Shown: in pieces, positions 50,474 to 63,263 of the stretch
Position numbering within the stretch: the first letter of the stretch is position 1
Layout: each line of letters starts with the position of its first letter
From: Amycolatopsis rubida
GTDB lineage: Bacteria > Actinomycetota > Actinomycetes > Mycobacteriales > Pseudonocardiaceae
Reading direction: 5' to 3'
DNA length: 64,000 bases
NCBI RefSeq assembly: GCF_900115345.1
Contig: NZ_FOWC01000014.1
Location: 1 to 64,000 of the forward strand
Position numbers and translations under genes: made by a program
The notes under the pieces: model-generated
Database searches by the model: none
The model's input: the letters and a program-made list of their open reading frames with translations, nothing else
What the model was told of the DNA's origin: nothing

Positions 50474-52174
50474 GTGACGGTGCAGGTGATCACCGGCCGG
50501 GAGGAGGACTCCGGCTACACGATCGAGGGCCCCTCGGGGACCCTCCGCGGGCTTTCGCGCGCCGACTGGGCCGACGAGGTGCGCCGGCTCGAGGCGGCCG
50601 AAAGCCCGCGCTGGGTGCTGCCCTCGGCCGAGGAGAGCTATCCCACGCTGATCGAGGCCGGCGTGCGGCTGGGCCGGTGCTACGACCTCTCGCTCGCCGA
50701 AGGACTGCTGCTCGCCTACGAGGGCAGGGAGGGCGAATCGCGCAGTTTGCGGGCAGCGTGGGCGCGGGCGAACGGGGAAGAACCGCCCGACGACGGCCCG
50801 GCCTTCGGCGAAGACGCGCAGCCGACCCTGTTCTCCCCGCGCGGCCCTGGCCTGCCGCCGGGAGTCACCGTCGTCGCCGCGGCCCGGCGGGTGCTGGCCG
50901 CCCAAGAGAAACGCATCGCCGCCACCGAGGCCCCCGCGCGGATGCGGCTGCTGCTCGCGGCCGAATCGGCCAGCGCGCTGGCCGCCGCGGAAATCTCCGC
51001 CGCCGGGCTGCCCTGGCGCGCCGACCGGCACCTGCAGTTGCTGGAAGAACGCCTGGGACCGCGCGTACCCGCTGGTCAACGCCCGAAAGCTCTCGTCGAG
51101 CTCGCCGCGAAAATCTCCGCGGCACTCGGCGGACGGCCCGTCAATCCCGACTCTTCGGCCAGCGTCGTCCGCGCACTGGCCAGGGAGGGCATCGAAGTCC
51201 CGGCGGCGCGGAAGTACCTGCTGCAGGACATCGACCATCCCGCGGTCGCGCCGCTGCTGGAGTACAAGGAACTGTCGCGGCTGCACTCGGCCAACGGCTG
51301 GGCGTGGCTGGACGAATGGGTCTCCGAGGGACGTTTCCGGCCGCACTACGTGGTCGGCGGCGTGGTGTCCGGCCGCTGGGCCACCAGGGGCGGCGGGGCG
51401 CTGCAGATCCCGCGCGCGCTGCGCTCGTGCGCGTCCGCGGATCCAGGCTGGAAACTCGTCGTCGCCGACGGGGCGCAACTGGAGCCGCGCGTCCTCACCG
51501 CCCTGTCCGGCGACCGCCGGCTGGCCGAAGTCGCCGCGGCCACCGATCTGTACGCCCGGCTGGCCGAAGCGCTGTTCTCCGGCACCCGCTACGTACCGCT
51601 CCGCCCCGGAGACACGCGAGACGACCGTTCCCGCGCGAAGATCGCCATGCTGTCCGCGATGTACGGCGGCACCTCCGGCGAGGCCGGTCCGCTGCTTGCG
51701 TTGCTGCGCCAGCGTTTCCCGGACGCAGTGTCCTATGTGGAACACGCCGCCGCGGCGGGCGAACGGGGCGAACGGGTCCGGTCGCGGCTGGGCCGTACTT
51801 CTCCGGCTCCGTCTGCCGCTTGGCGTGCCTTGACCGGCGGACTCACCGAGGACGAGGCGACGGAAACTCGCGCGCGGCGGGCATCGCGCAGCTGGGGACG
51901 GTTCACACGGAACTTCGTGGTGCAGGCGAGCGCGGCCGACCTGACGGCGGTCCTGCTGGCCACTTTGCGCGGCCGGCTGCCCGAACCGGCGCATCTGGTG
52001 TTCTTCCTGCACGACGAGGTGATCGTGCACGCGCCCGCGGAGCTGGCGGACGAGGTCGCGGCCATCGTGGAGTCGGCGATCCAGGAGGCGGCCCGGCTGG
52101 TCTTCGGGGAGGCGTGTCCGGTGCGATTTCCCATGGCCGCGAAATCGGTGGACAATTATGCGGAGGCGAAGTGA
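50474..52174 (+). CDS. DNA polymerase I-like protein (family A), exonuclease motif not visible
   Basis: 566 residues. The C-terminal half has family-A polymerase motifs: motif A VVADGAQLEPR (Asp332, steric-gate Glu), motif B RSRAKIAMLSAMYG, and motif C FFLHDEVIV (Asp514). Actinobacterial homologues are annotated as bifunctional 3'-5' exonuclease/DNA polymerase. I see no DxE motif of a DEDD exonuclease in the first 250 residues, so only polymerase activity is supported. GTG 50474, 50480 and 50486 are all possible starts. Role probably in repair or bypass synthesis, by analogy. Confidence 0.85.
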   Translation: MTVQVITGREEDSGYTIEGPSGTLRGLSRADWADEVRRLEAAESPRWVLPSAEESYPTLIEAGVRLGRCYDLSLAEGLLLAYEGREGESRSLRAAWARANGEEPPDDGPAFGEDAQPTLFSPRGPGLPPGVTVVAAARRVLAAQEKRIAATEAPARMRLLLAAESASALAAAEISAAGLPWRADRHLQLLEERLGPRVPAGQRPKALVELAAKISAALGGRPVNPDSSASVVRALAREGIEVPAARKYLLQDIDHPAVAPLLEYKELSRLHSANGWAWLDEWVSEGRFRPHYVVGGVVSGRWATRGGGALQIPRALRSCASADPGWKLVVADGAQLEPRVLTALSGDRRLAEVAAATDLYARLAEALFSGTRYVPLRPGDTRDDRSRAKIAMLSAMYGGTSGEAGPLLALLRQRFPDAVSYVEHAAAAGERGERVRSRLGRTSPAPSAAWRALTGGLTEDEATETRARRASRSWGRFTRNFVVQASAADLTAVLLATLRGRLPEPAHLVFFLHDEVIVHAPAELADEVAAIVESAIQEAARLVFGEACPVRFPMAAKSVDNYAEAK

Positions 52175-52326
52175 TCAGCTGACTCAGCTTTCCCCTCAAC
52201 CACCTGGGTGACGCCGGTAAATCCGTTTGGCGGAGCGCGGTGTTGCCGTCGGTGGTGCGCACCGCGGCGCATTCCACCGCAAAGGCGCTATCCATCAGGA
52301 GCCGATGATCAGTACCTTCGTGCTCC

Positions 52327-52725
52327 ATGGCGGGGAGAAAAAGGAAGAAGAAAATCGGCAGCCTCTGGAGCTTTCTGGCTTTCATCGCGGTCATCGCTCT
52401 GTGGGCGGTCCCGGCGATCGGGCCGGGCGCCATCGCGATCCTGTCGGCTTTCGTAGTGCTGTACGGCCTCTTTCAGGCACCGACCTGGTGTTGCGCGCCT
52501 ACCCGGGCAAACGAGTTCTGCCGCAACAACGCCAACGGAATCCTCCTCGGGTGCCATATCCGGCAGCACAAATGGCAGAAGCTCACGATGGCGTTCAAGC
52601 AGCAAGCACCGGCGAAAGCGCTCCGGAGAATGCTCGGCAACGTGAACGGAGTGGCGGCTTCGCTGTCCGCCGTCGCGGGCACGGTTTCAGCCAGCGCCGC
52701 CACCGTCACGCTCCTGGTGAAATGA
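52327..52725 (+). CDS. Small membrane protein with Cys/His motif
   Basis: 132 residues. A strongly basic N-terminus (MAGRKRKKK), two transmembrane helices at about 12-28 and 31-49, then a segment with Cys55, Cys56, Cys65, Cys76, His77 and His81 (FCRNNANGILLGCHIRQHK) that looks like a small zinc-binding fold. The C-terminal third is Ala/Ser/Val-rich. Similar Cys/Asn-rich segments occur in other actinobacterial hypothetical proteins, function unknown. Its stop is 3 bp from the convergent hrpA stop. Confidence 0.7.
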   Translation: MAGRKRKKKIGSLWSFLAFIAVIALWAVPAIGPGAIAILSAFVVLYGLFQAPTWCCAPTRANEFCRNNANGILLGCHIRQHKWQKLTMAFKQQAPAKALRRMLGNVNGVAASLSAVAGTVSASAATVTLLVK

Positions 52726-52728
52726 TCC

Positions 52729-56604
<3,876 letters not shown>

Positions 56605-56680
56605 ACTTGGACCAAGGATAGCCGTGCGTGACCGCCGTGGCTTCCGAATATGCCGCGAGCGACAGCCCGGTGTCCCCGGC

Positions 56681-57874
56681 TCACGGCACCGGCACCGGGC
56701 GCGGCCGCACGAGCTTGGCCGGAAGCAGCCAGGTCAGCCGGTCCGAACGGAGCACGGCGAGCGGTCCGATCACGGCCAGCAGCAGCACGTATCCGGCAAC
56801 GAACGGGGCCACCCGCGAGTCGAGCCCGGCAGTGGTCGCCATCGCCGCCAGGACCAGCGAGAACTCGCCCCGGGTGAGCACGGTCAGCCCGATGTTCACG
56901 CCTTCCTGCCGGTCGAAGCCGTGCAACCGGGCGGCGAACGCGCCAGCGCCGAGGTTCAGCACCAGCGTCAGCGCGACTGCGGCGAGCACCGGGAGGACGA
57001 CCGTGCCGACCGCGCCCGGGTCGATCGACAGCCCGAAGATGAAGAAGAACAACGCGCCGAACGCGTCCCGCAGCGGCAGCACCAGCTTGTGCACCCGCGG
57101 CGCGACCTTGGAATTGCCGAGCATCATGCCGACCATGAACGCGCCGATCGCGTCGGACACGCCCACCTCCTCGGCCGCCGCGGCACCGAGCACGGCCACG
57201 CCGACGAAGCAGACGGTGAGCAGTTCGTCGTCCGCCGAACCGAAGAGCCGCGACACCAGCCGTCCGCCCCAGCGCGCCAGTGCGGCGAGTACGAGCAGGA
57301 AGCCGAACGCCTTGCCGAAGTCGGCTAGCGCCGCGCCGAAGCCGTCCGCGCCGCTGAGCACCGGCTGCAGCAACGCCAGGTACAACGCGAGGAAGAGGTC
57401 TTCCAGCACGATGATGCCCATGATGAGGCGGGATTCCCGGTTGTTCATCCGCCGGGTTTCCAGCAGCAGTTTGGTGACGATGGCCGAGGAGGAGATGCCG
57501 ATCGCGCCGGCGATCACCAGCGCCTCGCGCGTGCCCCAGCCGAGCGCGAAGCCGAACGCGAGCCCGCCGCCGATGTTCAGCACGAGGTAGGCCAGCCCCG
57601 CCCAGGCGAGTCTGGCGCCGCCGCGAGCGAGGTCGTCGAGCGAGAACTCCAAGCCGAGATAGAAAAGCAGGAACACGAGGCCCAGCCCGGCGAGCACGCC
57701 GAACTCGGCCGGATCGTCCACAAGGGACAGTCCGGGGGTGTGCGGGCCGAAGACGAAACCGGCCAGCATGAACAGGGGAATCGTGGGCAGCCCGATCCGG
57801 GCGCCGACGCGGGCGAGGGCGCCGGCGGCGAGAAACGCGCCGCCGACGGCCAGCAAAGCATGACCGTTGCTCAT
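56681..57874 (-). CDS. Cation:proton antiporter, CPA2 family
   Basis: 397 residues with about 12 transmembrane helices; FYLGLEFSLDDL, GAIGISSSAIVTKLLLE and VGVSDAIGAFMVGMMLGNS (acidic transport residue) are CPA2/KefB-type signatures. It probably exchanges K+ or Na+ for protons. No TrkA-C or KhtT-type regulatory subunit is encoded next to it. It lies 76 bp upstream of the hrpA start, on the same strand as hrpA, so hrpA may be transcribed from its own promoter or this one. Confidence 0.9.
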   Translation of the reverse strand: MSNGHALLAVGGAFLAAGALARVGARIGLPTIPLFMLAGFVFGPHTPGLSLVDDPAEFGVLAGLGLVFLLFYLGLEFSLDDLARGGARLAWAGLAYLVLNIGGGLAFGFALGWGTREALVIAGAIGISSSAIVTKLLLETRRMNNRESRLIMGIIVLEDLFLALYLALLQPVLSGADGFGAALADFGKAFGFLLVLAALARWGGRLVSRLFGSADDELLTVCFVGVAVLGAAAAEEVGVSDAIGAFMVGMMLGNSKVAPRVHKLVLPLRDAFGALFFFIFGLSIDPGAVGTVVLPVLAAVALTLVLNLGAGAFAARLHGFDRQEGVNIGLTVLTRGEFSLVLAAMATTAGLDSRVAPFVAGYVLLLAVIGPLAVLRSDRLTWLLPAKLVRPRPVPVP

Positions 57875-57915
57875 GAAATCCTCTTAAGAGCCGGGTACAG
57901 GTGGCGAACGAGTAC

Positions 57916-58233
57916 TCAGCGATCAGGAGGAGCCCGCGCCGCGGCGGGCGCGGGCGCGCGGTCCAGTTCGACCGGCGGCGCGGCGGAAAACGGGACAGTG
58001 CACCAGCCGGGCCGGGCGAGGCGGATCTCGCCGGGGGCGTCGGCGAGCGGCAGCGGATGCGCGGCGACGAGATGCGGGCCCTGTTCCTGGACCAGGGCGG
58101 GTTCGGGGTCGTGCGGACGCGGGCCGGCCGGCCCCGGGCCGGGGACGGCCACCCCGAGCAGGAGCAGCGCGGCGAGTGCCACGACGAGGATGGACCGGTG
58201 CCGCGGCGCGGAAGCGGCGGCGGCAATCGTCAT
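57916..58233 (-). CDS. Small exported protein of unknown function
   Basis: 105 residues. A signal-peptide-like start (basic RHR, hydrophobic VVALAALLLLGVAVPG) is followed by a proline/alanine-rich tail with one Cys. No family recognised. Support is the signal peptide, codon-position GC pattern and its position 41 bp before the antiporter gene. Could be spurious; no strong ribosome site. Confidence 0.5.
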   Translation of the reverse strand: MTIAAAASAPRHRSILVVALAALLLLGVAVPGPGPAGPRPHDPEPALVQEQGPHLVAAHPLPLADAPGEIRLARPGWCTVPFSAAPPVELDRAPAPAAARAPPDR

Positions 58234-58284
58234 CTCGGGGCGAGTTTACCATGTCTTTAACGTGTGCCGGGCACTCCACTTTGA

Positions 58285-58372
58285 GTCCATAGTGGACCGT
58301 TTGCTGCCGGATCCCGTGATCCGGTCCGCTTTTCGGCCTTCTCCAGGCAATCTTTGTTGTCCATAGTGGACC
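58285..58372. repeat. Two GTCCATAGTGGACC palindromes upstream of the L,D-transpeptidase
   Basis: GTCCATAGTGGACC occurs exactly at 58285-58298 and 58359-58372, 74 bp apart (about seven helical turns), in the 278-bp gap between divergent genes. Each contains GTCCA-N3-TGGAC. Two identical sites suggest a dimeric repressor with looping, controlling the small exported protein, the transpeptidase or both. Confidence 0.55.
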
Positions 58373-58511
58373 ATCAAGGTCCATGTCCGGGAAACCTCGG
58401 CACATCCCTTGTCTCGCCGCTTCACGCTCGGTTATCGTCGCGCTACGCCACAGCAGGACCCGGAACCGGTCCGGCCGCCTTGCCTACGCACCGAGGAAAG
58501 GGACTCCCCTC

Positions 58512-59150
58512 ATGCGCAAGACGATGCGGCCCACTCTGGTCGCCGGTCTCACGGCTGCCTCCACCGAGCTTCCGGCCCTCCGCCCCATGCCACCTCTCGA
58601 TGCCCCCCAGCAGCTCCTCACCGTCACCACACACACCGCGTCCGCGTGGGACCACGCCGACTTCGGCCGGGCACGGGCACTCGGCCCGTACCCAGCCGAA
58701 GTCGGCGCGCAAGGAATCGGCGTTGCACGCGAAGGACTTTCCCGTACCCCGGCCGGAACCTGGCCGCTTACCGAAGCCTTCGGCATCGCCCCGAACCCCG
58801 GCACCCGGCTCCCCTACCGGCAAGTGACCACTTCGGACTGGTGGGTGTCCGATGCGCACTCCCCGCTCTACAACACGCATTACCGAGGCGTCGCAGGCCC
58901 GTTCGACGAAACCGCCGGAGAGAACCTCGGCGCGGCGGGTCCGGCGTACGCGCACGCCGTGGTGATCGACTACAACCGCTCGCCGGTCGTGCCCGGTGCC
59001 GGTTCGGCGTTCTTCCTGCACGTGGCCACCGGCGGACCGACCGCGGGCTGTGTCGCTCTGGCCCCCGAGGACCTCGTCGCCGTCCTTCGCTGGCTCGATC
59101 CCGCACGGAATCCCGTCATCGCGATAACTGATCGGCCGTCCGCGTGTTGA
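58512..59150 (+). CDS. L,D-transpeptidase family protein
   Basis: 212 residues. The YkuD catalytic motif is HVATGGPTAGCVALAPEDL with the active Cys; upstream blocks GVAREGLSRTPAGTWPLTEAFG, SDWWVSDAHSPLYN and HAVVIDYN are typical of the actinobacterial subfamily. It should act on peptidoglycan outside the membrane, but the N-terminus (MRKTMRPTLVAGLTA) is a short, weakly hydrophobic export signal. Overlaps the convergent PHP gene by 35 bp. Confidence 0.85.
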   Translation: MRKTMRPTLVAGLTAASTELPALRPMPPLDAPQQLLTVTTHTASAWDHADFGRARALGPYPAEVGAQGIGVAREGLSRTPAGTWPLTEAFGIAPNPGTRLPYRQVTTSDWWVSDAHSPLYNTHYRGVAGPFDETAGENLGAAGPAYAHAVVIDYNRSPVVPGAGSAFFLHVATGGPTAGCVALAPEDLVAVLRWLDPARNPVIAITDRPSAC

Positions 59151-60099
59151 TGACCCGGTCCGGCCCGATGCCCGCCTTTTCCGCGCGCGCACAGCCGTAA
59201 GCCTGCCAGTCCAGCTGGCCGGGCGCGTGCGCGTCGCTGTCGATCGCGAACTCACAGCCCAGCTCGACCGCCTGGCGCAGCAACCGCATCGGCGGGTCGA
59301 GCCGGTCCGGCCGCGAGTTGATCTCCACCGCCACGCCGTTCTCGCGGCAAGCGGTGAACACCTTTTCCGAGTTGAACTGCGACTCCGGCCTGCTGCGTCC
59401 GCCGACCAGCCGTCCGGTGCAGTGGCCCAGCACGCGGACGTGCGGATTCTCGACGGCGGCCAGCATCCGCGGCGTCATCTCCCGCGCGGGCATCCGCAGT
59501 TTCGAGTGCACGCTCGCCACCACGAAGTCGAGCCGGTCCAGCAGCTTTCCGGTCTGGTCGAGCGCGCCGTCGTCGAGGATGTCGACCTCGATGCCGTGCA
59601 GCAGGCGAAACGGCGCCAGCTGCTCGTTCACCCGCGCGACCTCGTCCATCTGCGCCCGCAGCCGCTCTGGAGACAGGCCGCGCGCGACGGTCAGCCGCGG
59701 CGAATGGTCGGTGAGCACGATCCACTCGTGCCCCAGCTCGCGTGCCGTCTCAGCCATCTCGGCGATTGGACTGCCGCCGTCGGACCAGTCGGAGTGCGTG
59801 TGACAGTCGCCGCGAAGCGCGGTACGCAGCGCACCGCCGGATGGCAGCTTGCTTTCGGGCAGCTTCGCCGCGTACGCGGGCGTACGGTCGTGCCACGCGT
59901 CCTCGATGACCCCAGCAGTGGCTTTGCCGATCCCCTTCAACGCCTGAAGCGTCTTCGCACCGACGCGCGACGACAGCTCGTCTTCGGAGAGCCGATCGAC
60001 CACCGCGGCCGCCTGACGGAACGCGCGCACCCGGTAAGTCGGTTCACCGGCGCGCTCAAGCTGGAAGGCGATGTCGCGCAGCGCGCGGGCCGGGTCCAT
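59116..60099 (-). CDS. PHP-domain protein with N-terminal helix-hairpin-helix
   Basis: 327 residues. The first 90 resemble the HhH 8-kDa region of PolX (VGAKTLQALKGIGKATAGVIED). The rest is a PHP metal-dependent phosphoesterase: DCHTHSDWSDG, VLTDHSP, GIEVDI, ASVHS, LGHCTGR and DSDAH carry the metal ligands. This is PolX without a polymerase domain. Members act in DNA repair or as histidinol-phosphatase-like enzymes; the role here is undetermined. Confidence 0.9.
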   Translation of the reverse strand: MDPARALRDIAFQLERAGEPTYRVRAFRQAAAVVDRLSEDELSSRVGAKTLQALKGIGKATAGVIEDAWHDRTPAYAAKLPESKLPSGGALRTALRGDCHTHSDWSDGGSPIAEMAETARELGHEWIVLTDHSPRLTVARGLSPERLRAQMDEVARVNEQLAPFRLLHGIEVDILDDGALDQTGKLLDRLDFVVASVHSKLRMPAREMTPRMLAAVENPHVRVLGHCTGRLVGGRSRPESQFNSEKVFTACRENGVAVEINSRPDRLDPPMRLLRQAVELGCEFAIDSDAHAPGQLDWQAYGCARAEKAGIGPDRVINTRTADQLSR

Positions 60100-60117
60100 G
60101 ACTCCTGTTTTACCCGC

Positions 60118-60621
60118 TCAGCCGCGCCGAGGCAGCTCGTGCAGCTCGACGCTGTCGAGACGCCCGTCGCGGATCTCGGCGGTCTGGTAGGTGCAGAACG
60201 GCTGCCGCCGCCGGTCAGTGGGCGAACCGGGGTTGAGCAGCCGCAGCCCGCCAGGCGTCACCGTGTCCCACGGAATGTGGCTGTGCCCGAAGATCAGCAC
60301 GTCGACGTCCGGATACAACGCGTCGCAGCGGGCCGCACGACCTTTCGCGTCGCCGGTTTCGTGGACGACCGCCAGCCGGACGCCCTCCAGCGTCTCCCTG
60401 GCCACCTCCGGCAGGCGTTTCCGCAGCTCGGGGCCGTCGTTGTTGCCGTAAACGCCGATCAGCCGGGCGCTGCGGGCTTCAAGCGCGTCGAGAGTCTCGA
60501 CGTCGACCCAGTCGCCCGCGTGCACCACGACGTCGGCCTTCGCGACTTCGTCCCAGACCTGCGCAGGCAGCTCCTTCGCCCGCTTCGGCAGGTGGGTGTC
60601 CGCGACAAGCAGCAACCGCAC
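60118..60621 (-). CDS. Metallophosphoesterase, YfcE type
   Basis: 167 residues from GTG 60621. Motifs VADTHLPKR, HAGDWVD, GNNDG, VVHETGDAKG and FGHSHIPWD are the complete set for a YfcE-like phosphodiesterase. The GTG lies 4 bp after the GntR stop, so the two may be co-translated; an upstream in-frame ATG at 60648 overlaps that gene and is less likely. Confidence 0.9.
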   Translation of the reverse strand: MRLLLVADTHLPKRAKELPAQVWDEVAKADVVVHAGDWVDVETLDALEARSARLIGVYGNNDGPELRKRLPEVARETLEGVRLAVVHETGDAKGRAARCDALYPDVDVLIFGHSHIPWDTVTPGGLRLLNPGSPTDRRRQPFCTYQTAEIRDGRLDSVELHELPRRG

Positions 60622-60625
60622 GCCG

Positions 60626-61279
60626 TCACTCCTCCCCGATCGCCTCAAGCACGTGGTCGAGGAACGCCGCGATGTGCGCGCGCAGCAGCTCGGCCGCGCC
60701 GTCCCCGTCGCCCTTCCTCGCGGCGGCGAGCACCGCCTTGTGCTCGTTCCATTCCTTGCGCCAGCTGGGATTCGCGTCCCAGCCGACCACGGTGATCAGC
60801 GCGGCGCGGTCGCGCAAGTCGTCCAGCATCGACACCATCAGCGGGTTGCCGCAGCCCGCGTACAACGCGCGGTGGAACCGCCGGTTCAGCAGGCTCAACG
60901 TGGTCTGGCCGGCATCCGCGGCCGACGCTTCCTTGAGGATTCGCGCGGCCTCGTCGAACGACGCGCGGTCCGCCGCTCGCACGGCGCGGCGCAGCGCTTC
61001 CGGTTCCAGCACCATCCGCACGTCGTAGACCGATCGCGCCAGCTCCGCGTCGACCACGCACACCGACGCTCCCTTGTACGGGCTGAACGTGACCAGCCCG
61101 GTGTTGGACAGCACCTTGAGCGCCTCGCGCACCGGTGTCTTCGACACCCCGAGCCGCGCGGCCAGCTCCGCCTCCACCAGCTGCTGGCCGGGCACCAGCT
61201 CGCGGGCGAGAATGCCGCGCCGGATCTCCTCCAGCACCACCTCGGTGCGGGAGGCGGGGAGGCTGAACGTGGACGGCAT
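60626..61279 (-). CDS. GntR-family regulator, FadR/FCD subfamily
   Basis: 217 residues. Winged helix with LVEAELAARLGVSKTPVREAL and TFSPYKGASV, followed by an all-helical FCD ligand domain with the metal-type residues (DVRMVLEPEALR; NRRFHRALYAG; EHKAVLAA). ATG 61279 has AGGAGGG upstream. Divergent from the dehydratase, which it probably represses until a sugar acid binds. Confidence 0.92.
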   Translation of the reverse strand: MPSTFSLPASRTEVVLEEIRRGILARELVPGQQLVEAELAARLGVSKTPVREALKVLSNTGLVTFSPYKGASVCVVDAELARSVYDVRMVLEPEALRRAVRAADRASFDEAARILKEASAADAGQTTLSLLNRRFHRALYAGCGNPLMVSMLDDLRDRAALITVVGWDANPSWRKEWNEHKAVLAAARKGDGDGAAELLRAHIAAFLDHVLEAIGEE

Positions 61280-61344
61280 GCCGACCCTCCTGGCTTTCGC
61301 GCTCGTCCCCGCACATTCAACCAGGCGGGCGTCTCCGAGCGTCG

Positions 61345-61370
61345 ACACGTACGATCATATATCAGATGCC
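61345..61370. promoter_or_regulatory. GntR operator/promoter candidate
   Basis: The AT-rich tract CGATCATATATCAGATG at 61352-61368 is an imperfect dyad (ATCATATAT) in the 117-bp divergent gap, preceded by CGTACG at 61348-61353. FCD-type GntR proteins bind similar short AT-rich dyads. It may overlap -10 elements of one or both genes. Confidence 0.4.
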
Positions 61371-61396
61371 ATCCGTCGACCGAGAGGACGCGCAGC

Positions 61397-63115
61397 ATGA
61401 AGGCACCCGAGGACCTGCGCAGCCACCGCTGGTTCGGCGGCGACGACCTGCGCAACTTCAGCCACCGCACCCGCGCCCGGCAGCTGGGCTACGCACCGGA
61501 GGAGCACCTCGGCAAGCCGGTGATCGGCATCCTCAACACCTGGAGCGACATCAACCCGTGCCACCAGCATCTGCGCGAACGCGCGGAGCAGGTCAAACGC
61601 GGCGTGTGGCAGGCGGGCGGATTCCCGCTGGAGTTCCCGGTGGCGACGCTGTCGGAGACGTATCAGAAGCCGACGCCGATGCTGTACCGGAATCTGCTGG
61701 CGATGGAGACCGAGGAACTGCTGCGCTCGTATCCGGTCGACGGCGCGGTGCTGATGGGCGGCTGCGACAAGACCACCCCGGCACTGCTGATGGGTGCGGC
61801 GAGCGCCGGGCTGCCCTCGATTTTCGTGCCCGCGGGCCCGATGCTGCGCGGAAACTGGCGCGGCGAGGTACTCGGCAGCGGCACCGACATGTGGAAATAC
61901 TGGGACGAACGGCGCGCGGGCACGATCGGCGACCGCGAACTGGCCGAACTGGAACACGGCCTCGCCCGCTCCCCCGGACACTGCATGACGATGGGCACCG
62001 CGTCGACCATGACGTCCGCCGCCGAAGTGCTGGGGCTGACCCTGCCCGGCGCGGCCTCGATCCCGGCGGTCGATTCCGCGCACCACCGGATGGCCGCGGC
62101 GAGCGGTGCGCGAATCGTGGGCATGGTGTGGGAAGACCTCACGATCGCGAAGATCCTCGACGAGCGCGCGTACGCCGACGCGATCACGACCGTGCTGGCG
62201 CTCGGCGGGTCGACCAACGCGGTGATCCACCTGATCGCGATGGCCGGGCGCAGCGGGATTTCGCTGTCGCTGCGGGATTTCGACGCGATCGCGCGCCGGG
62301 TGCCGGTGCTGGCGAACATCCGGCCGGGCGGCGACGGTCTGATGGAGGACTTCTATTACGCGGGCGGTCTGCCCGGGCTGCTGTCCCGCTTGACCGACCT
62401 GCTGCACCTCGACCGGATCACCGTCACCGGACGTCGGCTCGCCGATTCTCTCGCCGACGCCCGCGTGCACGACGACGACGTGATCCGCCCGCGCGGCAAC
62501 CCGGTCGCCAGCGAGGGCGGCGTGGCCGTGCTGCGCGGCAACCTCGCTCCCGGCGGCGCGGTGATCAAGCACATCGCCGCCGATCCCGCTCTGCTCACCC
62601 ACACAGGTCCGGCAGTGGTTTTCGACAACTACAAGGACTTGAAGGAGCGCATCGACGACCCGGCGCTGGGCATCACCGCTGATTCCGTATTGGTGCTGCG
62701 AGGATCCGGTCCGCTCGGCGGTCCCGGGATGCCCGAGTACGGCATGCTGCCGATCCCGGCACATCTGCTGGAACAAGGCGTGCGGGACATGGTGCGGATC
62801 TCCGACGCCCGGATGAGCGGCACCAGTTACGGCGCGTGCGTGCTGCACGTGGCACCGGAATCGCACGTCGGCGGGCCGCTCGCGCTGGTCCGCGACGGCG
62901 ACCTGATCACCCTGGACGTGCCCGCCCGGACGTTGCAGTTGCAGGTGGACGACGCCGAGCTGGAGCGTCGTCTCGCTTCGTGGGCCGCCCCTGCGCCGCG
63001 GTTCGAGCGGGGTTACGGTGCGCTGTACGCGGAGCACATCACGCAGGCCGACGAGGGCTGCGACTTCGACTTCCTCGCCCGCGCCGGCTCCAATCCGGAA
63101 CCGGACGCAGGGTGA
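61397..63115 (+). CDS. IlvD/Edd-family dehydratase (sugar-acid dehydratase type)
   Basis: 572 residues. Iron-sulfur and metal-binding motifs DINPCHQHLRERAEQVKRG, MGGCDKTTPALLMGA and SPGHCMTMGTASTMT, with GGSTNAVIHLIAMAGR. The pattern is closer to L-arabinonate/xylonate dehydratases than to biosynthetic IlvD, and control by a divergent FCD-GntR regulator supports a catabolic role. It would remove water from an aldonate to give a 2-keto-3-deoxy acid. Substrate not fixed by sequence. Confidence 0.9.
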   Translation: MKAPEDLRSHRWFGGDDLRNFSHRTRARQLGYAPEEHLGKPVIGILNTWSDINPCHQHLRERAEQVKRGVWQAGGFPLEFPVATLSETYQKPTPMLYRNLLAMETEELLRSYPVDGAVLMGGCDKTTPALLMGAASAGLPSIFVPAGPMLRGNWRGEVLGSGTDMWKYWDERRAGTIGDRELAELEHGLARSPGHCMTMGTASTMTSAAEVLGLTLPGAASIPAVDSAHHRMAAASGARIVGMVWEDLTIAKILDERAYADAITTVLALGGSTNAVIHLIAMAGRSGISLSLRDFDAIARRVPVLANIRPGGDGLMEDFYYAGGLPGLLSRLTDLLHLDRITVTGRRLADSLADARVHDDDVIRPRGNPVASEGGVAVLRGNLAPGGAVIKHIAADPALLTHTGPAVVFDNYKDLKERIDDPALGITADSVLVLRGSGPLGGPGMPEYGMLPIPAHLLEQGVRDMVRISDARMSGTSYGACVLHVAPESHVGGPLALVRDGDLITLDVPARTLQLQVDDAELERRLASWAAPAPRFERGYGALYAEHITQADEGCDFDFLARAGSNPEPDAG

Positions 63116-63117
63116 GC

Positions 63118-63163
63118 GTCGTGAGTGCTGGCGCCGGTGAGAACCGGTGCCAGCACTCACGAC
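63118..63163. terminator. 21-bp stem-loop with GAGA tetraloop
   Basis: Arms 63118-63138 and 63143-63163 pair over 21 bp with one mismatch around GAGA. It begins 2 bp after the dehydratase stop, so it probably terminates that transcript. The stem contains GTGAGTGCTGGC, and long near-perfect stems like this are also seen at 38183 and 50371, but with different sequence. Confidence 0.75.
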
Positions 63164-63263
63164 GAAGGGTGACCGGTTTGTTCCGCTGGGGGCAGTAGTC
63201 CGGCATGTCCGGCTCGGCCCGTACGCTGTGCACCTGACCGCAGCGAATCGAAGGGGTCGTGAG

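Noticed and set aside
58285..58372. CRISPR-like repeat pair
   Set aside because: Only two 14-bp copies 74 bp apart, palindromic and in a promoter gap; no array and no cas genes.
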